A stretch of DNA of 64,000 nucleotides from Desulfomonile sp963700305 (GTDB lineage Bacteria; Desulfobacterota; Desulfomonilia; Desulfomonilales; Desulfomonilaceae). The position numbers were made by a program, and so were the translations under genes. Of this stretch, positions 46,952 to 57,616 are shown piece after piece (positions within the stretch are counted from its first letter, which is position 1; each line of letters opens with the position of its first letter). Under the pieces are notes generated by a model that did not search any database, was not told where the DNA came from, and was given only the letters and a program-made list of their open reading frames with translations. The stretch spans positions 165,775 through 229,774 of the forward strand of contig CAVOXB010000017.1 of NCBI GenBank assembly GCA_963700305.1, in the 5' to 3' direction.

Positions 46952-48101
46952 TTATCCTTTGTCGCACTGGCAGCCGTGATGAGGGCACTGCTTTGCGTCA
47001 GATGAAGATAGCTCGGGGGCCATATTGGCAAGTATTCCCCGCTCCTTCAGGAACCCGAAGAATGCTTTTAGGCCCTGACACCACATTGTCCGGCCATTCG
47101 GCTGATGGGTGGCTACACAGCCTGCCCCGCACAGGGAAACAAATTCGCAAGCCAAACAGACCTCCGACAGGTTTTTCTTCGTATCAGTCAGAAGATGCGC
47201 CCATTGATGCTGGACCACCTCGTCGAAAGTCATGGTTGCAATGTTTCCCATGCGGTAGATGTCCTTGTCCTGGAACCTGTGGCAAGGGTACAGATCTTCC
47301 TGATGGTGAGACCACCAAATGGAGTTGCTTGTCACGCGGCATACCATGCTCACACGATCCGACTGGCTCGCCGAAGACAATCCTGTCCCTCCAGTCGCTA
47401 ACGGGGAACATGGTAAGCCCGAACTCGTCTTCCTCACCAATTTTCCACAGTTCCTTCAGGAATTGCCCCCATTCGTGCGGAGTGAGGCAATAGTCCGGGC
47501 CTTGAAACTCTTCCAAAGGATGAAACAAGACGTTGCGGACCCCCAAATTCTTGAAAAAATAATAGACTTGTTCAACGACCTCAAGCGACCTCTTGTGAAC
47601 GACATAAATCATGTTTACTCCGAAGCCGTCGTTCATGAGATCTAAGCATCCCTTAATGGACTGACCGTAATAATCCATGCCACCATGAAGTAGTCGTGTA
47701 GGGTGGAAAGGGTCCAGACACGCCCCTATGGCTCTGTCTGAGACGAGATCGAGAACCGCTTCTCGTAGTTTCCCCCTGTACAGACAAACATTGGATTGCA
47801 TGGAGTGGGAAATTTTCGCATTGGGAAAATACTTCCGCTCCAGAGCCAAAACGTCGCGGTAAAACGACTCCCCCATAATCATCGGCTCTCCGCCGTGCCA
47901 CGTGATCGAAAGCCTTTCGATTCCTTCTTTGGCGGAGAAAAGCGCCCATTTTTGAAAAATTGTCTCGACAAGCTCCTTGGACATCCTGTTGGCGGGCTTC
48001 AGCGAGTGACAATATACACATTCGGCATTACAGTCGAGCGTTGGTTTAATTAAGAGATCCATGCTCTCCAGTGATGTGTCTAAACTCGTCACCATCTCCA
48101 T
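46952..48101 (-). pseudogene. Radical SAM/SPASM peptide maturase, one-base frameshift
   Basis: The SAM-cluster motif is CNAECVYC (Cys24, Cys28, Cys31), followed by LSITWHGGEPMIMG (GGEP motif) as in anaerobic sulfatase-maturating-type enzymes. One extra base near 47297 breaks the frame after LHLVVSPSG. It resumes DLYPCHRFQDKDIYRMGN and continues to the SPASM cysteines in CLACEFVSLCGAGC, and a further Cys-rich tail CPHHGCQCDKG. Corrected length is about 382 residues. Enzymes of this class install thioether, cyclophane or formylglycine changes. The start overlaps the preceding gene's stop (TAATG), so they are coupled. No sulfatase is nearby, while a precursor-like gene is. Confidence 0.82.
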
Positions 48102-48310
48102 TAGGTCTCCATCTCATGCGCTTGTATCAGGCTGCTGACGTATTGCGACCTATCCGAAGTCGGCAAGAAGGCTTTGCGTGGAGGCTTCGGATGCGCTGAA
48201 CAAAATTGGATCGTGTCTCTAACTCCGTCCACAAAAACCTGGTGGAGCAGCGCTCTGACGACCACCCATCGCTCCATACACTGTGGGCGTTCAGCGGGAA
48301 AAAAGTTCAC
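48101..48310 (-). CDS. Hypothetical 69-residue protein coupled to the radical SAM gene
   Basis: The frame opens at GTG 48310 (NFFPAERPQCMERWVVVRAL) and ends HEMET with its TAA overlapping the maturase ATG. This one-base coupling argues that it is real. The product is small, has two Cys and a helical middle (LLHQVFVDGVRDTIQF). In position it corresponds to the discrete peptide-binding or accessory proteins of RiPP operons. No similarity to PqqD-type RRE domains is evident by eye. Confidence 0.55.
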   Translation of the reverse strand: MNFFPAERPQCMERWVVVRALLHQVFVDGVRDTIQFCSAHPKPPRKAFLPTSDRSQYVSSLIQAHEMET

Positions 48311-48549
48311 CTCAGAACGCCCTTTAACCGCAGCGAAAGAAATGTTTCAAAAAGATAATATGGAACTTCCCGACATTTTCTGGCCCGCAGGTCTCCAACT
48401 GGATAGACCCTAAAGAATCATTCCCCGTCTCGCTGAAAGACAGGAAAGAGGGTCTTCTCTCGTTCTCTGCGATCTTTGCTCTGAACGACTTGCGAGATAT
48501 TTCTAGGCCTTGTGGAGCAAATGAATACGTGCCCGTCAACCAAACAGTA
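48311..48549 (-). other. Spacer between precursor and 69-residue gene
   Basis: About 240 bases with only chance frames. I see no strong hairpin that would end the precursor transcript. Confidence 0.4.
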
Positions 48550-48819
48550 CTACAGACAGCGGCATCTGCACCTGCATCTCGAGCACCGCCACGAGCTCTC
48601 GGGCTTCCCTTCAGCGTCGCCATCAGCATCAGCGTCCGTAGAGGTTACAGCCGTACCGAGAAGAGCAAGGCCTATCACGGTACCAGACCACTTGCCAAGG
48701 CTTGTCAGAAAGTCCCTTCTGCATTTGTCGCACGCCTCTTCGGGCACGGACTCCGACGGAGAGGCCTCTTCATTTTCGGTCGGTGCGTTCGGTTCTTTGT
48801 CCTCAAAATCTTGTGACAT
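48550..48819 (-). CDS. Candidate RiPP precursor with twin-Arg-type leader and Cys-Arg tail
   Basis: AGGGGGAGG stands before the ATG. The 89 residues fall into an acidic leader (1-29), a CDKCRRDFLTSLGKWSG segment with the twin-arginine RRDFL at 34-38, a hydrophobic stretch (44-60), an Asp-Ala spacer TDADADGDAEGKPE, and the tail SSWRCSRCRCRCRCL with five Cys alternating with Arg. A short acidic leader, hydrophobic helix and repetitive Cys tail next to a radical SAM/SPASM gene are the marks of a modified peptide. The tail matches no RiPP class I know. It could instead be an exported metal-binding peptide. Confidence 0.6.
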   Translation of the reverse strand: MSQDFEDKEPNAPTENEEASPSESVPEEACDKCRRDFLTSLGKWSGTVIGLALLGTAVTSTDADADGDAEGKPESSWRCSRCRCRCRCL

Positions 48820-49171
48820 TTCGCTACCTCCCCCTGTTCTACAAAAAATGCCTGAAACTCGCCGCCCCTTGGCTGCTGTTTTCAGTACAGACCGGTTAAG
48901 TCATAATTCTCCGTTATTGACTGGTAGCGTGTCAACACAAATTCCAAAGTAGCCATGCGGTTAGGTGGAGGAGCGCTGGCAGTGCCCTCAAAGATTGCAA
49001 ACGGTTACCTTGAAGGATCCGTTCATAACTGAATGGTGTATCATTCGCAGTGAACTGTTGAATAAAATCCTCGTATTCACCTCCCTAAATCGGACAAGGT
49101 GATACCACAAAGTGTGACTCCTCGCGACATAAATTTACTTTTACGAAGGGGGTTTGGTATTAGAAGCGCTC
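48820..49171. other. Intergenic region upstream of the precursor gene
   Basis: About 350 bases with no gene. It should hold the promoter of the leftward precursor gene. No convincing boxes or repeats are visible. Confidence 0.4.
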
Positions 49172-49519
49172 CTAATCGAACAGTCGTATCGTCTTGAATC
49201 GAGTAGTTTTTTTGCCGCATTTCGGGCAAGTCATCTTAGATTGGCCTCTGTAGACAAATGCTTTCGTATTGGAGCATTTCGGACAAACAAATTCTTCCGC
49301 TCTGTTAGCTTCGTGCCAGCTGGCAAAGGCCTTCTTGCTGAAGGTATTGCATTGCGAACAGTAGATCGTAAGGCTGGGGGAGCTCTTGGAGCCCCCTACT
49401 GAAAGCGACTGGCTGTATCCGCATGAAGTGCAATGAAACTCGCCGCTCTCACCCGATTCGGAAAAGTCTGAGAAGAGCAGCATTGCGATCAGGACAAATG
49501 AAATAACCAAACCTTTCAT
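49172..49519 (-). CDS. Exported multi-zinc-ribbon protein
   Basis: From ATG 49519 (GGGAG six bases upstream) the protein has a signal peptide (KGLVISFVLIAMLLFSDF) and then four Cys pairs, HCTSCGY, YCSQCNT, VCPKCSN and TCPKCGKK. They form two probable treble-clef or rubredoxin-like zinc sites. Zinc ribbons outside the cytoplasm are uncommon. The function is unknown. Confidence 0.65.
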   Translation of the reverse strand: MKGLVISFVLIAMLLFSDFSESGESGEFHCTSCGYSQSLSVGGSKSSPSLTIYCSQCNTFSKKAFASWHEANRAEEFVCPKCSNTKAFVYRGQSKMTCPKCGKKTTRFKTIRLFD

Positions 49520-49613
49520 AGTCATCTCCCGTACTGTGAATCGCATCCCTTTTCAGCGGTGCTCTCCGTGATCGGAGAGACCGATCCAAGAAGATCGGAG
49601 CAATGAGTCGACC

Positions 49614-49883
49614 TCATTTCAGGTTATTGAAAATGCCCACCACAATCACAGTTCCCCACAAGGCAATTCCAAATCCGCCAAGAATGAAACACAACCACAC
49701 TTTGGACGTTCCGGTAACTTGGCCATCAGCAGACGCAATCAGTCTGCGGGCCTTGACTGCGGAATACAATGCGATTGCCGAACCGATGCCCATGAGCCAC
49801 AGAATTGAGAAAATGACGCCGCGGCGCAGAAGCCGATCGATGCGGGTCTGAATAATTTGCAGATCATCTTGTGTTTCATGCAT
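49614..49883 (-). CDS. Small membrane protein with two helices
   Basis: 89 residues: an N-terminal coiled helix (DDLQIIQTRIDRLLRRG) and two membrane segments (VIFSILWLMGIGSAIALYSA and VWLCFILGGFGIALWGTVIV). A typical two-helix accessory protein with no recognised family. Confidence 0.6.
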   Translation of the reverse strand: MHETQDDLQIIQTRIDRLLRRGVIFSILWLMGIGSAIALYSAVKARRLIASADGQVTGTSKVWLCFILGGFGIALWGTVIVVGIFNNLK

Positions 49884-49971
49884 CGGCTGACCCTATAATG
49901 CATATACAATCCAAAAATTATCTCATCGCGATGAATACAAATGTCTTTTGCCGGAAGGATGATCTGGGAGT

Positions 49972-52900
49972 CTAGTTAACTTCTCCTACCAGAATGAACG
50001 ACCCCCAGAAGAACGGGTGGTCGTACCCGGACCTTCGGATGTCGTTTCTGGCAAGTCCAAGAGCTTCGGATTTATTCTTGCCTTGCTTAAGGTGCCTAAA
50101 GAAGCTTTCTACAAGCTGAACGGACGGTTGTTCCGCAACCGACCACAGGCTTGCAAGGACGCATCTTGCGCCAGCCAGTTGGAAAGCTCTTGCCATGCTC
50201 ATCAGCCCTTCAGCTTCACGGAATTTGCCGACAGCGCTTTGTGCACCAAGCAACACCGCGATCTGGCAGTTCATTTTCAAGTTCTCTATTTCGCTCATCC
50301 CGAGCAACCCATCCGTGCCAGGGGGAACCATCGTCAAGCAAAAAACGGGTTCCGTAACCCCAGGGATAACCTTTTCGGCAAGAGAGTGGGTAGCGAAAAC
50401 TACTGCGTCATAAGTTCCCAGCGTAGGGGCGATCTTATATAACAAATTTGATTTGCTGGCATCCAGACCTGCAAACACATCAACTTTCCCCTTATGCATT
50501 TCAGCCAGTGCTCGTGCAAGTTCGCCTGTTGCCGCAAGCCTTTGAAGTCTGAAGGACGACGCTGGCGCGGCAATAAACTCGGTTTTTTGGGCTATTTTGT
50601 GATCTCCCGCGGACTGCTGTAATCTCGAGTCACTCATGGAAAAAACGGGATCTGCCATCACCAGCACTTTATCGGCCGGCGGTTCAGATCGTGATAGGGT
50701 TCGAGCCAAAGTCAGTGCAGTTAAGGACTGAACATAAGAGACCGGATTGCGATCTCCGAAGAATTCCACACCTGAAACAGCGTACGAAATTCCTTTGCCG
50801 GTCTTTATTTCTCCCCCTGAGTTAAGCACGAGGCTCTCGAATGGGAGGAGATTCAGTACACCGTCAGGCACAATGATCACCGGCGTGCTTTTCGGCAAAT
50901 GATCGAGAATATCCCGCAACAGCATATCGGCAATCTTCTTGCCCAATACGAGGTCAAATTTCGGAAGCTCGACATTCTCCAAAGGTTTTCTGAAAGTGTT
51001 GACCAGCTCTCGCAATTCCTCGCTGGGAATAGGCTTGAACGACACTGTAATAACTTTCCTGCCGTTCAGCAGATAGATAAGTACCCCTTGATCGGAAGTC
51101 TCGAAAACCAATAGCCAGTCGCTCTCGTTCAATGCGAGTTGATCGAACTGTAATGGCTTGGAAAGATTGCGAGAAAGTCGTTTGGTAGATAACAGTTCTA
51201 CGTAGGTGCGAGCCTTCGTATATTCTGATGATTCCAGAGAGTTCTGAAATTCTTTCATTTTCATCAGCACTCGTGAGCGACCCTCGTAAGGAGCTGTCCG
51301 GGAAAATTCGCCCACTTTCGTTTCAAAAAACTCCACCCTCTGCACCTGAGAAAGGCTTGCCCTAGCTTTTTCAGAGATCTTCACTGCGATGTCGAAGGAA
51401 TCGGATGCCTGAGTGTATTCGGTGAGAGCTTCGTTGACCTGGCCCAGCCCCGTATAGGCCGTGAAAAGATTGTCCTGATTTCCTTCCTGTTCCGCCACCA
51501 TCCTGAGCTTTTCATAACGGAGAAATCTCTCCAACTGTTCAGGCTTTGCTTTGAGCTGCTCCTTGGCACGTTGCTCTAGAGCTGCTTTGGCTCTGAGAAG
51601 GGAATCATCAAGCGACCCTACTTTTTCGGCATGTTTCCCGCTGACATCGGTGACGCTGGCTTGGTCTTGAGCCTTCGGTTCTGTTGAGATCGAGGGCTTG
51701 ACGGGAACTGTGGCGACGGCTGGAGAAGTCTTGGCATGTTGTCCTTCCCCTGCTTCTCCCACCAGTATGAACGGCGCCCAGAAGAATGGATGATCGTACC
51801 CGGCTTGCCGGATTTCGGTCCTTGCCATCCTCAAAGCCTCAAGCTTGCCTTTTCCCTCTTTGATGTGCTTGAAGAAACTCTCGACAAGATGCACGGACGA
51901 CTTCTCAGCCACGGACCAGAGGCTCATGAGGACACTTTGGGCCCCGGCATACTGGAATGCTCGGCCCATTCCCATGGTTCCTTCGCCGGAGATGTTTCGG
52001 CCAAGACCAGCTCTGGCAAGCAGTCAGAGCAACCACGTCAGCATTCATTTTGAGACCCGCCACCTCGCTCATTCGCAAGAATCCGTCCGTGCCGGGGGGA
52101 ACCAGCGTAAGTACCAGAACAGGCTCCTTGATGCCCGGAAGGTCCTTGCCGAAGTAACCGTGAGTGGCAAAGACGATCTTGTCGTACCCGTCAAGTTTCG
52201 GAGCGAGCTTGCCCAAAAACCTCTCTTTGCTCACATCAAAGCCTGTGTACACATCCGAGTTCCCCTCGTACACTCCTTTCAGGTCCTCGGCCAATTCGCC
52301 GGCGAGCGGCAGCCGGTCGAACCTCATATCTCCCAATTCCCCCTCCTCCATGGCTGCCATCAGATTCTGATACAGCTTCGCTTCGGCTCCTGCCAACCTC
52401 ACAGCCTGCCGGTTCCCCTGCTGTGCTCGGGCCTCTTTCATCTGGAAAACCGGGTCCGCAAGCACCAGGAGCCTGCTCAACCGTCTTCTTCTGCTTGCCC
52501 GAGCGTACGGGCAAGTGTCAGGGCAGTGACTGATTGGCAATAGCTGAGGTGATTGCGGTCTCCGAAGAACTCCGCGCAGGTGACGTAAGGGATCTTCTTG
52601 TCTAACGGCTATCCTGCCGCTACCGTTCAACGGCAATGCCTCAAAAGGCAGTACACCTAGCGAACCATCGGGTACGACAATGATCGGTGTGTCCTTGGGG
52701 AGCACGGACGAGAACATCGACCAAGCAGAACATCCGTAAGTTGCTTACCGGCAGAGAAGTCAAACGTCTTTAACTTCTCGATGAAACCTGTCCGGGCCAT
52801 CCTTCGGATTCATTTCCAAAGGTTCGCGGAATTTACTGACAAGGCTGTCGATCTCTTTTCTTGGGACCGGCTTGAAGAGGGCTTTTACGAGTTGTTTGCC

Positions 52901-55816
52901 CTTTGTGACATATACTATTAATCCCGGGTCGGTGACATGATACGCGAGCACCCATTCGTCGTCCCCCAATGACGTCCTTTCCAAGTCCATGGGTTGGGGA
53001 TATCGGGTGGCCGCGTACAGCGGATACTGCTTGCGCAGTACTTCTACGTGAGCGGCAAGGCTCTGTTTGGCTTCCTTGACCTGGGGCTCAAGAACGCTGA
53101 TGACTTCCTTGTTCCCCTTCTCGTAAGCCTGTTGCAGATTCTTTGTCAGGGCTGACAGTTGATCAGTGAGCTGAGAGTCCTTCTCACGAACATCCTTTGG
53201 AATATCGAGACCCGCATACTCGCTTCGTCTTGGATATGGCTTCAGCGAAGATTCTCGCCCTGGTGTATTCGGATTGTTTCAACGCTTCCAGGGGCTTGAT
53301 TCATCTTCATCATCACCCGGGCAAGGCCTTCGTACGGCGCGGTTCTGAAGAAACCGTTTATCTTCACATCAAAGAAAGTTCTCCCGCTCGGCAGGGCTGA
53401 GCCTCGATCTGAGGTCCTCGGTTTGCTCCACCGCCTTCCGGTAGTACTCTGCCGCTGCCGGCGTCGTCCTTCAGACCTTCGCATGCAACGCCGAGACCGG
53501 TGTACGCAGTGAACAGGTTATCAGCGTTCCGGTTCTCCTCTGCGGATTTGAGGATTTTTCCGTAATATTCCTTTGCCTTGGTGTAGTCGAATTTGAGCAG
53601 ATAGAACCTACCCCAGTAGGAATTGTAATTAGCCTCCTTGAGCAGCGGTTCAGCCCTGGGGAGGTCCCCAATATCCATATATGTGTCGGCTATGAGCGCC
53701 TTGGGCCATCTTGTGGGGACCTTGATCTCGGTCCAGATGGCGAGACCCTTGTGAAAGTTGTCAAGGGCTTTCCGGTGTTCCCCGCGGTGTTGGAGCAGCC
53801 TGCCGATATTCATGAGGGTGTTCCCTTCGCTCTTTGCGATCTCTTGAGCTCTACGGGTAATGGCCAGAGACTGCTCATAATACTCCAAGGCTTTCTCATA
53901 TTGGCCCCAATCCGCATAGACTAGGCCCAGGTTGTTCAGGGTTCGCCCTTCGCCCTTGCGGTCTTTGAGCTCTCGGACTATGGCCAGAGACTTCTCGTAA
54001 TACTCCACTGCCTTGTCATACTGACCCCAATCCTTATAGACAGTAGGCCCAGGTTGTTCAGGCTGTTCCCTTCACCCTTGCGGTCTTTGAGCTCTCGGGC
54101 TATGGCCAGAGACTTCTCGTAATACTCCACTGCCTTGTCATATTGGCCCCGCTGCGCGTACAGACATATGCCCAGGTTGCTCAGGGTTGGACCCTTCGCC
54201 TTTGCGGTCTTTGAGCTCTCGGGCTATGGCCAGTGACTTCTCGTAATACTCCACCGCCTTGTCATATTGGCCCCAGTCCTTAAAGACTATGCCCAGGTTG
54301 TTCAGGGTCTGTCCCTTCGCCCTTGCGATCTTTGAGCTCTCTGGCTATGGCCAGAGACTTCTCGTAATACTCCACCGCCTTGTCATACTGACCCCAATCC
54401 TTATAGACATATGCCCAGGTTGTTCAAGGCGCTCCCTTCACCCTTGCGATCTTTGAGCTCTCGGGCTATGGCCAGAGACTTCTCGTAATACTCCACCGCC
54501 TTGTCATACTGGCCCCAATCCTTATAGACTATGCCCAGGTTGTTCAGGGTGGTCCCTTCGCCCTTGCGATCTTTGAGCTCTCGGGCTATGGCCAGAGACT
54601 TCTCGTAATACTCCACCGCCTTGTCATACTGACCCCAATCCTTATAGACTATGCCCAGGTTGTTCAGGGTGTTCCCTTCGCCCTTGCGATCTTTGAGCTC
54701 TCGGGCTATGGCCAGTGACTTCTCGTAATACTCCACCGCCTTGTCATATTGGCCCCAATCCGTATAGACATCGCCCAGGTTGTTCAGGCTTTGCGCTTCG
54801 CCCTTGCGATCTTTGATCTCTCTCTTTATGGCCAGAGACTTCTCGTAATACTCCACCGCCTTGTCATACTGGCCCCAATCAACATAGACATTGCCCAGAT
54901 TGTTCAGGGTATTCCCTTCGCCCTTGCGATCTTTGAGCTCTCGGGCTATGGCCAGAGACTTCTCGTAATACTCCACCGCCTTGTCATATTGGCCCCAAGC
55001 AGTGTAGACAGTGCCCAGATTGCCCAGGGCGGGCCCTTCGCCCTTGCGATCTTTGAGCTCTCGGGCTATGGCCAGAGACTTCTCGTAATACTCCACTGCC
55101 TTGTCATACTGACCCCAAGCATTGTAGATCAGGCCTACTCTGTTGTAGGCAAATCCTAGGCCCTTTCGGTCTCCGACCCTCTGGTAAATGGCAATGGCCA
55201 GGAGGCATTTCTCCTCTGCACGTTTCAGGTCGCCATGAGACTGGGCTTTCTCATAGAGTTCATACGCTTCCTTGATGAGGCGGACTGCATTCTCTTTGGA
55301 TTGAGCCGGCAAGGGCGATGAATCGCCTGTGACGCCGGGGCGCGGCGTTTCTTTGGGCTGCTCTGACGGTTTCTCGGGTGGAGGCCACGCTCCTAGGGGC
55401 TTCAGGAAAAACTGGGCGTCCTTGTCACCGCTTTGATGGGCCTTGGTGAACCATTTGATTGCCTCGTCGCGGTCCTTGGGCACCCCCAGACCGTCACGAT
55501 ACATAAGGCCCAGATTGTTGTACGCTATGGGGTCGCCCTTGTCTGCTGCCTTCTGGTACCATTTGAGCGCCTCCTGGTAATTCTGCGGCACCCCATTTCC
55601 CTCTTTGTACCGTGTGCCGAGAAGAACCTGTGAACGAACGTCCCCTCTCTCGGCTTTTTCCTGAAGCTCCTTCAATGCAGCGTCTTGCGCCCACGCCCCA
55701 GTCCCAAGAACCACAATGAAGAAAGCAAGGCAGGGAACCGCTGTCAGCCAGGACCTGCAGCAACCGACTAATCCCTGCCGAAACGTTGACTCCAATGGTG
55801 TCTCTATATATCTCAT
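49972..55816 (-). pseudogene. Giant exported Sel1-TPR-CHAT-CHAT protein, several frameshifts
   Basis: Domains in order: signal peptide (cleavage at AWA-QD); two Sel1 repeats (GTRYKEGNGVPQNYQEALKW); about eleven 40-residue TPRs (GQYDKAVEYYEKSLAIAREL); coiled coil; a CHAT caspase-like domain with VFATHGYFG and VALTACQS, keeping the His-Cys pair; then a linker and second CHAT domain with VVFATHSLAEK but IAVLLGAQS, where Ala or Gly replaces the Cys. Roughly 1,940 residues if joined. The frame breaks at least seven times (near 54410, 54312, 54188, 54045, 53420-53480, 52700-52760 and 51990). CHAT proteases cut specific protein partners, and TPRs sense or bind them. It is the last gene of the cluster. 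Confidence 0.78.
53872..55130 (-). repeat. Tandem array of 120-base TPR-coding units
   Basis: Eleven near-identical units can be followed by the phrase TTCTCGTAATACTCCA on the plus strand, at 53992, 54114, 54238, 54359, 54480, 54600, 54720, 54840, 54960 and 55080, with a diverged one at 53872. Spacing is exactly 120 from 54480 on, but 122, 124, 121 and 121 in the four units where the frame is lost. Each codes one 40-residue TPR. Confidence 0.88.
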
Positions 55817-56034
55817 CTAGGTCTATACCTCGTGGGATGTACTCTTGCGATCGTCCCATTCGTGTTTGTGTGCCATGAGCCCAACCGGCTTTCAGACTGA
55901 ATCCAGGAGTCTTCAGAGACTCGATAACCCTGGAATATTGGCGCAAATCCACATAACGAAACGCTGACCTATTACATGAAAGGGTCTCGTTTCCCCGCAT
56001 CAAGGTAGATTACTTCCGTCATGCCCGGAGAGGC

Positions 56035-56860
56035 TTACTTAACCCGTTTGAATCCTTTGGGAGCCGCTTCATCGCTCTCTCCGGCCTGCGGCGATTCTTT
56101 CTTGATAGTTTCCTTGAATACGCCCTGTGTGGCCGGAGCGCCTTTGGGTTGCGTCTTATCGGAGTCCTTCAGCTGGATGCGTTTGAAGCCTCTCGGAGCA
56201 TCGGTGCTTTTTTCTTCAAGCGTGGATGACGAACTCTCAGTGGTTTCGCTCTGTTCAAAACCCGTCGAAGGCGAGATAGCTCCTTCAATGCATTGCATAC
56301 GTTTCTCCTCGGAAGTGGGTTCGTATGCGCTCCGTAATACGACTCTCCGATTACGCTTACGGGTTTCTTCGGCCTCGTTTGAAAACTTCGGCATCCGCTC
56401 GCCGAATCCCCGGACCACAAGCTTACTAGCTGAAACGTTCCCGGGGCTAATGAGCAGTTCAACTACGCTCTGCGCCCTCCGTTTGGAGAGCTGACAATTA
56501 TTCTCGTCGCTTCCGATGGCGCAGGCATGCCCGTCAACGTAGAAGAACTTCGAAATCCTTGAGCCTGGAATCCGTGAGAGCTGCAGCCATTTCTGCCAAT
56601 TGAGGCATGGAAACCTCATTCAATCGCCAGGAGCCAAAATCGAAGTTTATGGAATCACTTTCAAAAACAGCTTCGCCGCCCTGCTTAAGTTGTTCGACGA
56701 TAATGTCCTTAGGTATGAGCTTTCCGCCACCCTTAGGGATCAAGCCGGTTTTCTTTTCGTCGGTTGCCTTGAGTTTCAGGAATTCTTCCCAGGTTTCTGA
56801 AAAGGAAACACAGGGGCTCACCAAGAGCACAAGCAGGGTGAGTATTGAAAATGCTTTCAT
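56035..56860 (-). pseudogene. Exported OmpA-family protein, one-base frameshift
   Basis: A signal peptide (FSILTLLVLLVSPCVSFS) leads to GEAVFESDSINFDFGSWRLN, the start of the OmpA C-terminal peptidoglycan-binding domain. At about 56540 the frame shifts and continues YVDGHACAIGSDENNCQLSK, RRAQSVVELL and LVVRGFGERMPKFSNEAEET, where the conserved Asp and Arg would hold diaminopimelate. A Ser/Thr-rich tail ends with GFKRIQ and APKGFKRVK, a repeated basic motif. It would anchor to the cell wall. It lies 218 bases upstream of the CHAT gene. Confidence 0.78.
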
Positions 56861-56956
56861 GGGGGCCTCCTATCCGGAAAAGCGCCCGCGAATCCGGGTC
56901 AGTGGCCGGATGTGCGGACACATTGAAGAAAATCATGTTTCGGGTATGTCGTTCCC

Positions 56957-57565
56957 TCATTGACCTGAAGCAGGGACAATTCGGAACATTATCTGGGTTT
57001 CAGCCCAAAGCTTGTTGTTCTTTGTTGCCAGTTCGATGCCGATGTCCTTGACGACCGATTTCGCCTTGAGAATCCGGGCAAACCCACCCTTGGCCTCCAG
57101 TTGTTGTTGAACCTGAGATCCAAAGTCCGACAACATGGGTTCCAGTGACGCTATGGCCTTTACATGCTCCACACCGGCGGGTTCTTTGACTCTGAAGACG
57201 AAAGTGCTCCCCTCAGGTGGGATGGTATAGGTTTTACCCTTTTCTATAGCATTGGATTTGTGCCATTCATTGGGAAACAGCACTACCGGGGCGGCTCCGC
57301 TGGTGGTGCCGACATCGATGATGTACACATAACAATCCTTGTCGGCCGTAAACATGAATTCTACGGTTTCTCCCGCCTTGTATTCTTGCTTGTCTTGTTT
57401 GGTCCACAGCTTGATCTTGAAGTCTTCGTTCTTGTTCTTGATTTGATCCAGTTCTTGCAAGAGATCGGCTGGTTCCGCGCAGAAGACGGGCCCCGCTGGT
57501 AAAACTGCCATTGAAATCAGAAAAATAACGACAAAAGATATCCTGATGATTTTGCAGGTATCCAT
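56957..57565 (-). CDS. Exported DUF4384 protein
   Basis: From ATG 57565 (AAGGAGG five bases upstream) the 202-residue protein has a signal peptide and a DUF4384 domain: QEYKAGETVEFMFTADKDCY, VYIIDVGTTSGAAPVVLFPN and GKTYTIPPEGSTFVF. DUF4384 is a beta-sandwich often found C-terminal to caspase-fold peptidases, and one is attached to the caspase gene in this cluster. It may be a regulatory or substrate-like subunit. Confidence 0.8.
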   Translation of the reverse strand: MDTCKIIRISFVVIFLISMAVLPAGPVFCAEPADLLQELDQIKNKNEDFKIKLWTKQDKQEYKAGETVEFMFTADKDCYVYIIDVGTTSGAAPVVLFPNEWHKSNAIEKGKTYTIPPEGSTFVFRVKEPAGVEHVKAIASLEPMLSDFGSQVQQQLEAKGGFARILKAKSVVKDIGIELATKNNKLWAETQIMFRIVPASGQ

Positions 57566-57616
57566 CACTACCTCCTTCATTCAGGCTCATTTTGAGCCGA
57601 TAGATATGTTTGAATT

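Noticed and set aside
46861..47493. 210-codon plus-strand frame opposite the radical SAM gene
   Set aside because: It is the complement of the SPASM coding region and has no recognisable features.
53872..55130. Regular repeats that could be mistaken for a CRISPR array
   Set aside because: The units are directly adjacent 120-base repeats without unique spacers, and they code TPRs.
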